Part shown: positions 24,701 to 36,700 of the stretch, in pieces
Position numbering within the stretch: the first letter of the stretch is position 1
How the letters are laid out: each line of letters starts with the position of its first letter
Assembly: GCA_022494885.1 (NCBI GenBank)
Contig: JAGVSM010003723.1
Location: 1-64,000 of the forward strand
DNA from: Micrasema longulum
Lineage: Eukaryota > Arthropoda > Insecta > Trichoptera > Brachycentridae
DNA length: 64,000 bases
Direction: 5' to 3'
Position numbers and translations under genes: made by a program
Notes under the pieces: model-generated
Seen by the model: the letters and a program-made list of their open reading frames with translations, nothing else
The model's database searches: none
Told to the model about the DNA's origin: nothing

Positions 24701-27700
24701 GCGAAGAACATTAAACCAGTCCACATTCATTAGCAGATCTGTAAGGTGTACGGAGAACACGCAATAAGTGATCCAATGGCAAGGAGATGGGTGAGACAGC
24801 GCAATGAAGGTCTAGATAATGTGCACGACGACAAACAAAGCGGTCCATCTCCTATTAGTGATGAACTAGTTTGTGCAGTTGAAGAAAAAATTAAAGAAAA
24901 CCAAAAATTTACAATTTCTGCTTTCAGTTCCAAAGGTCCAGATTGTGGAGCCCACCAGGCCACTGGTGAACGCCGGGCCCTGGGGAGCCGCCATGCCGGA
25001 GGAGGTGCTGATCGCTATCTTCAGACACGTAGTCACTGAGGAGGGATCCCTTCCTGCTCTTATCAGGTATAATATACACTCGATGACCACCTTTATTTAT
25101 TATTACTTCTTCGAGGGCCCTGTCCTTATTTGTTTTCTCCTTTATTGCCTCAGTTGAACGTGAACAGAAGGAGTGTTGAAAATGCTCACTTTCATTCCAT
25201 TTTGAAAGCTTGTAATCAAAGTGCCAACTTCACGCGGTTGGAACAATAACTTAACCAAAGACCGTTCTGGACAACGTATTGAAATTTCTATGGGCGGTAT
25301 TGACAGGCGCCGTGGCGCAGTTGGTTTGACGGCCAAATGTGAAACTGGTGTCGCGGGTTTGATTCCCGCCAGTTGCAAGAAAAAATCTAAGAAAGATTTT
25401 TTTCTCAATTGGTCTGGGTGTTGTGGTGTATTTTTCATTTCCTCCTTCCATATCCCCTCTATCCCACCTGCTGACAAGCCTCAAAATAGAGGCTTAACGG
25501 GTTATTCCTTTAAAAAAAAAAAATTTAAAAAAATATATAAATACATAAATATTTTATGCAACGTAAAAGCAAATACAATATCTTATAGAAAAGAAAATTC
25601 TTAGGAGTTCATTCGGCGGAAGTTTAACTATGGTATGTTCGTCCACTCCTGGAGTATGCCTACCAAATCTAGAGTCCCTATTTAAAAAAAACAGAGTTGT
25701 TGGAGAAAGTCCAGAGTCCAACTAAAATGGTAGTTTCTCTAAGAAATAAATCATACGAGGACCGCTTAAGGGATCTCGGGTTAAGTTAACTGGAAGAGCG
25801 GAGGCAGCGTGGTGACTTGATTGAAACTTTCAAAATCTTAACTGAGCAATATAATGTACCCAAGTTGAAATCAATGTTCACTATGAATGAAAACCGCTAT
25901 CTCAGAGGTCATTCATTGAAACTCAACACTACCTCCTTCTCGTCCTACCCCGGGAAGAACTTCCTGACAAACCGAGTTGTGGAGAAATGGAATGGCCTTC
26001 CCGAGAAAGTGATTGGTGCTAGTTCAGTGAATGTTAACTAGATGCACACAGCAATGTATAATGTTTAATAACCATGTACACTTGATATACACGCATCAGC
26101 TTCATAGCTGCTAGTGTATTATTATTAATAATAATAATAATATTTTTGTGCTTGATATGAATCGATTTTTGGTTAATTCCAGGGTCGGAGAAGTGTGCAA
26201 GAGATGGCATTCGGCCAGCGTCACGCCCGCACTATGGGACAGTGTAGAGCTGGCTCACAACACCAAGGACAAGTGGAAAACGGACCACCGCCTGGTGTGG
26301 CTTCTAGAAAACCGCCTGTCCATGTGTCGCCACCTCAACTTGAGTAAGTTTCTACGCATATTATTTAAAAAATGTTTTAACTGGGTTGTAATGTATTATT
26401 ATTATTATGGATAACTTATATAGTGACATTTTCGTAATATAATACCTCAAGGGCGCTTTACAAAGTGATTATATAAAGATATAAATTTAATTTTAACTTT
26501 TTTAAATTTCGTTAACATCAAAGATATATTTGATATTAAGGTTGATTGATCGTTATACCATTGCAGGAGCCATCTGATGGCTCTGATGGCTCCTGCAATG
26601 GTAGCCGAAACGTCGGATCAAATCCAACATACACGGTATCACCCAAAAAAGATACATAATATTGATAACAGTGACCGTGAAAACCTTCGCACCTATTCAA
26701 CTAATGGTTGTTTATCATGTTAGAAAAAAAATTACATAACAAAAAATACACAGATATTCTTTACATAATATTATTACTAAATTATATAATATAAACAATT
26801 ACAAATACAATTATAAATACCAGTAATTACATTTTTTACAACCGTTTTGTCAACGGCAAGAACACACGGATTTCTAGGTAACCGGGCCAACTTCACGCGG
26901 TTAGAACAATAACTTAACCAATGACCGTCCTGGATAACGTATTGAAGTAATATAGTTGAAATTTCTATGGGCGGTATTGGAAATATGACCCTTAAAGCGA
27001 CTGATTAATATATGAACCAATTTCGGCCTTTGCATTAAAGCTTAATTTTTTTTTGCAATGTGCAGATCTGAAAAGAGGCCACAAGTCCTCTAAAATGGAT
27101 CCGGGTGCGAGCTTTCAATGTATTGTATAAAGAATAGGCTCTTATAGGTATCCATAAAAAACTAATGGAATTCTTTTTTAACTGGTAATACATGCGTAAT
27201 ATGTATAAGCGCTTTGATTGGTTGCCCCAAGATAACAATAAACAAACTCGTAACTATGGGAATGTTTTCGTGTCACTACTTTTTTCTATATTTTACTCTA
27301 TGGTATTAATGATGATTAAGATGATCAGTCTTACATTTCAGGTACCAGTCTAGGGGACTGTAAATGTTCTAGTGTAAAAACACTTTTTTCAATAAATATT
27401 TCATGTCAACCATGTCGGGAATCGAACCCGAGACCTCTTGCATTGTAGGCAAATGCGCTGAACACTACACTTGGAGGCCGACTAGGTATTAATAGTCTAT
27501 GTGTATTCATAGGTCGATGGCCATCAGTTATCCAAATTAGACTATGCAATTCGGTCCAAAACATCTACAAGGAGTACTTTTACCATACTATGTAACATTC
27601 GTTTTTAACTGAACTGTAATTTGTCGGTGTATTAACGAGGTATTGTTTCCATTGCAGGTAATTGGAAAGTATCAAACTCCCCGTGGGTGATCGGCAGCCT

Positions 27701-30700
27701 GGTGGAGTGTAGTCCCCTGCTGGAGGAGCTGAACCTAACGGGCTGGAACCGTCTCTCTATCGATCAGCTCCGAGAGCTGGCGCAGGGTCTCACCAAGCTG
27801 GCGCGACTCGACTTGAGCTGCACGGTAATACTTTAACATTCATATAAATAGTTGATCCTCAAATCAAAATACATAACACTATCTGTATTTATCGGAGTTC
27901 CACAAGGCTCTGTCCTCGGCACAGTCCTTTTTTTTGTTTATAAAATACATACATTAAAATTTAAATTATCCTAATGAATGAGTGCCAGACGTTATCCGAA
28001 TAATTGGATTAACCATTAAATTCAGGCAATGTTTTTGAAATAATACAGCGAATTAGAATCACATTAAAAACTTACATAAACATGTCCAGCAAAGTTAATC
28101 GCTTTAACAAAGAAACTCGTTTACAAGCATCGAGCAAGATCCCGCGTATGCTTGACGGTGAGAAGCTGTATTCACCTATCCACTTTGAGGTAATGTCCAA
28201 ACAAGCTAATTTATTTATTTATTTATATATACGCCCAATGGGCATTTTTAAGGACATATTTATGCATAGAAAATTATTATAAAAAAAGTAGAAAGACTCA
28301 ATGGTATAGTAGACATTGTGGGAGTGGAAGCGGGAGAGAGGTGTTTATTTGAATTCGATTCAGTGATCGTTTGAAAGAAGACAACTTGTTATCAAAGAAA
28401 TCAAGACTGGTATGTTTGTTGGCAGACCTAAGAATTCTGGACACAGAGGAATGAAAACCATAGTTAGTTCTATGGTTATCGGTATGAAAGAGTAAGTTTT
28501 ATCTGAGGTTTCTAGTCTTAACTAACATCTTAATGTTTAATTTTATTGAGCTCAGTAGTTCAGGCGCATCAAAGAGTGAGTTGAGAATTTCAAATAGGAC
28601 TAGAAGGTCGGATTTATTTCGACGGTCTTGAAGAGAAGATATATTTAAGGTAGTTTCAAAAATTGATGTTGAACTGATTCAATATTCTTGATGTGAACAT
28701 CATAATATGGAGACCAGATAACAAAGGAATACTCTAGGTAGGTCATTCGCAGTAGGTCTCATATCCAATTCAACAGAAGTAGCGTCAGCGTCTTCATCGT
28801 TCACCTGCTGAGACTTGTCGATTCAACTTACATAACATCTCCTTTATTTTTTATTTCTGGATAACGATCCGGATATTTGGCAATCCGGATGACTTTTTTT
28901 GTTTTATTCTCTCTGCCTTTGTGTGCGAACCACTGTTCATTTATAAAGGTAAACCAGATACATTTCAAATAGTCAAAGTTGCAAATATTAAAGACAAAAA
29001 GAAAACAACTGAGCTTTGACAAAACATTCGACGACATCGAGACAATATCTGGACTATTTATTTAGAGTTTAAATCTTGTTTGACTCAACACGTTCACTGC
29101 CAGCTCGAAATATTAAAATCTCGAAAAAAAACAACATGTTTCATTATCGTATTGGCTCGGAGATTAAATGAATAAAAAATTACAAATGAGGCAAAAGAAT
29201 ATGTTTATATTTTTGTGGAAAAATTCAAAAATGATAATTCCGCCAGTAGACGGAGCTGGCAAATGGATTAAAAACTGCTTCTCATTGACAACTCTGCCAA
29301 GTTCCAGAAATGACCAGATCTTGTCTTGAGTTTACAACATAACAAAAACGGAACATCGGTGCTTTCAGGCCATAGTTTGTTCTATGCAGATTGAGGAACA
29401 GCACTGCATTGTTTCTCAACCTACGGGTCGGAACATCGAACTTTGTCCCAGTAGTCATGGCGCACCAATTCAATTCTGAATAAATATAAATAGTCATTGC
29501 TAGTTCTAATGGGGAAATATCACATATATATATCTGTGGGGAGAATGATTGGTCTGTTGAGCAGCCTACCGAGAGAGGTGGATCTTTTCCATGCTGGGAT
29601 TACCAGCTTTAGACTCTTCCTCTCTAACTATCATATATGACTTATTCGTCTTTGTTTACTATTGTTTTTATGGACTATATATTGGACCTTAATAATCTAT
29701 TAATATATGTGCATTGTAATTGGCAGCAGTGCTGTATTGTACATTTAAATAAATAAATCGCATACTACAAATACCGATAAAAATATGTGATAGTATGTAG
29801 TTTTCAATCTTCATTTTTAAAATATGATTGGTAAAAAATTAGTCCCAACGAAAACGCGACATGTTTGACCTTGGCATTGTGACATCATGATTCGTGACAA
29901 TGTTCTATTTGAATTTAAACGGACACAAACAATGGTCAAAATTTAATTGAATCGTGACTTATTAGGGGAATTGCCAATGCAATGAAACATTTTTGCAGGA
30001 ATTTAAAATATTTTTTACACTACTATGAAGCACAAAAAAAAATTTTTTTTTCCTTGACAGTATTTCGTAGACCCTTGTTAATTTATAATTGAAAAAAAAA
30101 TAGTTGTATTTCCCTATTACGTTTAATTAAGAAAACTCAACATATAACTCACTGATTGCTCTATTTCAAAACATGCCGTTTTGGCTTCACAATAAAACAT
30201 AATTCCTTCATCAAATCTTTGCTGTGTTTACATTAAATCCCTCTCTAAACGCAAGATCCTATCTATATAAATAGACAATGAAGCTCGTGATGATTTTCCA
30301 GGTTGTTGTGCCATGTATTGATTCTTCTTCTTTTAGTATCTGAAAGGCCATAAAATTCTCCAAACTTTATTTTATTAGGTAATGTACATAACCTATTATT
30401 TTATTAAAATTCCTAGATCTTCACATCCTTTCGAATACTGCATTTTTCTAGATTATCATGTTGCGTGTTGTTTGTCATTTTTACGTATATATATTACTAT
30501 GCATAATATATTTTTCCAACTGGCGTTTCTCAGTGGAATTGTATTTTATTATATTAATAAAAATACATTTTTTTAATTAACAAAAAAAACTAAAAACACA
30601 AGTGGTCGAAGTTAAAAAAGCGTGTTTTTGTTAATGCGCCGTTGCAGTCGGACTCGAGTTCCTCGGGCGGCTGCCTATCCGTGGCCAGCCTCACCAAGAT

Positions 30701-33700
30701 GTCGCAGTGCATGGGCGCTCGTCTCACTCACCTGACGCTGGCCAACAATAAGCTGGCCGGTCTCCCCCTCATCCTCAACTCCATTGCGGTGAGACTCTTT
30801 TTTTAGCCTTAATTAGATCTCTGTAAATATTATACATTAGGTGTAGTAATGAATTTTCCAATATTTTTAGTGATAATCAATCCTTATTTGTGAAAAACCG
30901 TTCATTATTTTAATTTCAAAATATTCACCATTGTCATCTATCACTTTTTGTTATCTATCAGGGAGCGTGTGAATTCTGCCCAAAGAGAAAGATTTATTTT
31001 TGCACCACAAGAGACCAGGAAGCCCAATTATAGTGGTGCTCCACAAACGTATACTTTGTAATAAAATAACAATATTTGGCTGATTTATATAGCGCCATTT
31101 TTGTGAAAAATCACCTCAAGGACGCTTTACAATTGTATACGTAAACTTACATTCCTAGGCTAATGTGACATTATATTTTCTGATTTAAAATTGAGGTTAT
31201 GATAAACTAAAGAAGTGAGATTTTAGTTGGGATTCGAACTGACCGGGACTGTCGATGATTCGTAAGTTTGAAGGCAATTGGTTCCAGGCAGAGAGGCCGG
31301 CAACAGCAAAAGAACGATCTCCAAATCTAGTGTTTGGGGTAGTTAGTACTTGTGACTTGGCGAGTTTTCCTCTGCCTGACTCAAATGCTGACCTAAAATG
31401 TGTTTATATTGTGTTATTTGTTTTGTTCTTTTATAATATAAATAATAAAAGCATACAGAAATTAAATATCAGCTCTGTTATCTCTAATATCCCATTGTAA
31501 TCGGGGCCCAGGAATGTTTTCAGCTTCAGATATGCTCTTTAGTCAGTGGCATATTGTGTAAATGAATGCCATTAGAGCAATGCGAACTAAAATGCAAGTC
31601 TCTGATTTTGTTGCGAGCCCGAATGTTACTCGTGAGTCATCGAGTCTACCGTACGTTTCCAGGCCAACTGCCCCAAGCTGGAGTTGCTGGACCTGTCCAA
31701 CCTGTGGGCCGTGAGCCACCCGGCGATGGTGCCCCTGGAGCGCCTGCAGAAGGGCTGCCCCCTGCTCCGGGTGCTCCGCATCACCAACTCGCAGGTCGTC
31801 CTGGCAAACGTCACCACCCAGGAACAGGTATGTACACTCGCTGGCCCGTCTGACCCGCGGGCCGCGAGCCACCCGAAGTGCCACAGTGACCGATTCGTAG
31901 CCTACTAATGTTACAGATCAATCTCTAAGACGGGTTCGTAGAATGAAACCAAGGAGAGTTTGTAATTCCTTCTTGAATATATTTTTATGAGTTTACATAA
32001 AAAAATTGGTAAAACTATTTTTATTATTTATTTATTTAATTGACGGACTTATGCAGTCCATTCTAACGATGGTAAATACAATACAGGTACTAATCAAAAT
32101 ACTACTAATTAAAGCTAGGACAAAAAAAATACTACCTCAAGACAAGATCCGGTCTATCTTAGTGATTTTTTAAATCTACAAAGACTTACACCAAAAAAGT
32201 CCAGATCTTGTCTCGAGTTCACAATACGACACAATCGGGACATGGGTGCATGCAAGCCATAGTTTGTGCTTTGTTGATCGAGGAACAGCACATTATTATT
32301 TCGTAAAAGGCGGATCGGAACATTGAATGCCACTTGTTCCAGTAACGAAGGTACATCATTTAAGCCATTCAGCAAATTAAACAAATATGGAGTCCATGTT
32401 ATTTCTACGTTTTTGTAGACTTGAGATTTTTAACATTGACTCCATTTCTCCGTAAGTGTAGTCTCCCCTCTCGAGGCCAATCATCCATGCTGTTTTTTTA
32501 GCAAATGATGTTGCACCGATTCAATATGATTTATCTGGCCTACATAGAAGGGAGACCAGATCGAATTTTTACTAACCAATATATTTCATAACAGGTACAT
32601 GTTTTTTTAAATCTATACAAATCTACTTTTATACATCTAGTAAATGTTACAACTGTAACTTTCCAAAAAAAAGAAACTAACTCTTGTGCTTCGAGAGTGA
32701 CTTGCACTGTTATAGTTATTTATTTATTAGAATTTACATAATTTGGAATATACGAGTAAATGAGAAAAAAAAACTTATAGGATATAAAAGGAAAAACAGA
32801 AAATAATAATACATTCAAACTAATTAAAATTTTAGGCAGTTTTTACACTTGTTCAAAAAATTTCTTTAAATTTACTTTGAATTTATTTATTGATATATTA
32901 GTTTTAATGGTTTTTAGTTCATTGGGGAGATTATTGTAATTTTTGACACCTTTGAAGGCAAAGCTATTTTGACCATGACTTGTGTGGAATTTAGTTTTTA
33001 TTAATTATTTTAAAACTATAAAAAGAGATTCTGGTGTCTGTTTTATTTGGTTTTATTATTCACTAAAAACGGTACAAAATTCTTTCCACAGATGGAGTCG
33101 CCGGGTTTCCCCCTCCTCGAGGAGCTGTCGGTGGCGTGTCCCTCCACGGACTACAAGCTGGTGGATGACGAGGCCCTCGGCCGCATCCTCAAGGCCTCCA
33201 CGTGCCTCCGCCTGCTGGACGTGCGCGGCTGCATCCGCATCACCGACTCGGGCCTCATCAAGGTTCCCGCCTGGGACCTGCAACACTTGTTCCTCAGCGG
33301 TGAGAACGCCATTTAAATCTAATAACTTTGAAGTGTAATAACGGTACACAATATCGCGGGGTAATTACCGCAACAAGTATAAATTAACGTCACTGTTTAT
33401 ATCTTCCTCAAAAAATAAATATAAGCTGCTAAATGCGCCAGCGCATTGCCCGGTTCCGATTATTGCAGCTTATTTTTCAATACAAAATGTATACTGTATT
33501 TTAACATTCAAAAACCCAGTGCGTATATTTTCCTTCCTAAGTTCACTTGCAGATTACAGATATTATTTCAAGCTTCTCTATTTGGAGAGTAGCATTTCGA
33601 GCATTATTTCCTAAAGACCATTTTCGTTTGATAGTATTCTGTTGACATATGACGCCAGTTTTTCAGGCGCCTCGCTCGGTGTCATCAATTTCTTGCATTA

Positions 33701-36700
33701 TTCATTCTCAGTTTAGAAGGAAAGAAGCTGACGGCTCGGCGCGGCGCAGCACGGCGGTCACGACGGTCACGTGACATTTTTGTTGCAATATTGTTGCGAA
33801 TATTTCTAATGAATGTTATTGTTATGTTATGTAATGTAATATGTAAAGTTAAAATTATGTATTTTGGCATAAATAAATAAATTTAAATCTAATCTTATTT
33901 TTTTTTTTTTTAATTTTTCAGAAAAAAAAAATATTCATCGTAAAAGATTTTTTTTTTTTTGTGTACATAATGGGAGTGACGTCTTACAATAAAATGTTTA
34001 CTTTCTTTTATATTAGTACCTAAATATTTGCAGTATAAAATGTAAATTACAAACAAATATATGGTGTTTTTAATCAGTGCCAAACAAAAAGGAATTATGA
34101 ATATATTTATTTTATTATCCTTATTTTTTGACATATTTAATTTTTTTAAACTTTTTCATACATGTACTGTCTTAAAATAATGGAGAATATACCTACATAT
34201 TACGCAAAGTTATTAATTGTTGTTTGTTTGTTGGGTTATTGGTTAAAATTATTTTGATTAAAAATAAGTAGGTATTGTGTCTTTTGTTGCCAGCAGGTGA
34301 AACTGGAGCTGGAGAGATGAAGTTGTTTTTACACAAAACCATAGAAAAAGAATCCGTGTACCTGTATATACTTTTTTTTTATACGCCTCCACTCATTTGC
34401 GAGATTACTTATATGTATGTATGTACATGCAGGTACAAATTATGAATAAAATTAAAGCTTACCTATAAAAAAAGTCACCGTTCGCCACTATTATTCATAG
34501 GGATAAATATTACAATATAAGAACCGTTAAAAATGTGAAGATATTTTTGAAAAGCCGGAAGATCTATCTCAAAGAATTTTATGTTATGTGATGAATTGAC
34601 TAATCTACACATTCTGGACATTGGGGCATAAAAATAAAAGTTGCTCTTAGAAGATTCGATAAATAGCAGATTTTGACTTATGATCTTTGACTGGACATCA
34701 CTTATAGCATTAAAGATATTTTTTTTAATGTTTCTCCAATGAAGACAGATTGAGAGATTGCTCTATTTCGAAAAATAGGGAAAATTCCCGCTTTGCAATC
34801 TGAGCAATCATGCCACTTTTCTCAGAAAACGGTGTTGGACCAACTCGATATGGCCAATTTGACTCCTATAGAATGAAGACCAAATTGGAGAAGCATATTC
34901 TAGATGGGGTCGAACTAATCACGCATTCAAACCATCATAATATGATTGTGATGTATCACTACTTTTTATTTTCCTTTATTTATTTATTGAATATAGGGTC
35001 TAAGCCAATTACAACACTTGTATGAAGAATTGAATTTACGAATCTATTTTATCGGATGTGCGATATTTAAGAAGTTTCAGGGCATCCCATTGAGGGATGC
35101 CCTGAAAATTGAAAATTCTAAATAATTAATCCCTTTTCCCTGACCAGGTTGCCAAGTGACGCGGCAGTCGACTTCGTGCCTCGAGCTGATCTGCGAGAAG
35201 TGGTCGCACAGTCTGCTGGAGGTCGACCTGGCGTGGTCCACAGCCAAGCAGCCGCTGGACGCCGCCGTGGACGCCCTCTCGGACAAGGGAAAGGACAGCA
35301 AACTACGGTCAGTCCCGATGCTGAAATTACAGAATACTCTATTATCAAAGAATTTTAAATCGGTGACTAATACAAACTTTATTCTTCTTAAACCGAGTGC
35401 TTACAGAAACCAAGTCATACAAGTTTGATGATTTTATACGCATCAGTTTCAAACTGCAAGTGTATCATTTATTAATAACCCATGTGTGGTTGTGATCGTC
35501 ACGTAAGTCTACGTAAATTACGATACTCGATATTATATCTTTCTTATTTTTAAAAATAATGATTCTGTAATTTTCTGTAACAGGCCTAAAGTATTATATT
35601 ATTTTTAAAAATTATGGAAAATAGATAACTGTACAATAAAACTACATATAGTTGATCCTCAAATTAAAATACATAACGCTATCTGTACTTATCGGAGTTC
35701 CACAAGGCTTTTTCCTTGGCACAGTCCTATCTCTTTTGTTTATAAAATGAATACAGTAGAACTACTACTATCCGGATTAATGAGTGCCAGACGTTATCCG
35801 GATATGCAGAGATCCGGATGATTGGATTAACCATTAAATTAAAGCAATGTTTTGAAATCATACAGCGAATTGTAATCACGTTCAAAACTTACTCAAACAT
35901 GTCCGCACTGGCGGCCAGCGCTCTTTTTTTATTCGTTATTATAACATCTCCTTTATTTCCTGATAACGATCTGGATATTTGGCGATCCGGATGACTGGAG
36001 TTCGGTTACTGTATATCGACGTTCAGCTAACAACACCACCCAAGTAATTTTTGTTATTTTTGAAGGACGACGAAAAAACTGCTTATTTTATTGAAAACTC
36101 ATTTAAAGTACGCTTTTAAATGTTTATCCATAAAATGTCACCTATTAAGGCTGTAGTTTGTTAAAACGAATGCAAAATTAGGAAATCATGCGATTTTGCC
36201 ATTTTAAAACTAATGTTTTTTTTTTATCGCGCAATAATAAAAAAATAAAAAAACATAAATTAGATAAAAACAATATTTTTTAAAGGTATTTCTGTTAAAA
36301 ATATAAAAGTTTTATGTAACTAAAATATAATTACTTTTAGACCTGCAGATTTCGCTACTTCAAATTTAGACTAAACTTAGGTATCTGGGATCTCAATAAA
36401 GACTAAGTATTGAACTAAAATTTGATGTAATAATTTAAAGATAATAGGTTGAACATGAAAGTGGCCGAAACCAAATTTTAATTTTTTGATTTTGAAAAGA
36501 AATACAAGCATTTTAAATCACGTGCATTTTTGTAACATTTTCCTTTATTTCTATGTAAAATTATGCCTTCGGTAATACTTAAAAAAAATTTAATTATTGA
36601 AATACTTTAGTTGAAACCTTTATTTATAGAATTGTATTATCTTTTTTTTAAAAAACGATAATTCTGGTTGTAATATTTGATTTAAAAAAACATCATATTT

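Larger units (their letters stand above)
25150..25605 (+). repeat. Dispersed repeat R1, interrupted by a SINE
   Basis: gtgttgaaaatgctcacttt ... gaaagcttgtaatcaa (to 25219) and cgtaaaagcaaatacaatat (25563 on) are continuous in the other copies at 47830-48010 (+) and 60860-61065 (-). The SINE and its leader therefore inserted later. Confidence 0.6.

Noticed and set aside
24638..24925. Extension of Fbxl6 exon 3 upstream through the mariner frame
   Set aside because: The frame has a stop at about 24731, matches a transposase, and exon 2 joins exon 3 in phase at 24928.
33735..33785. GC-rich patch in intron 8 as an extra exon
   Set aside because: No paired splice sites, and exons 8 and 9 already join in phase.
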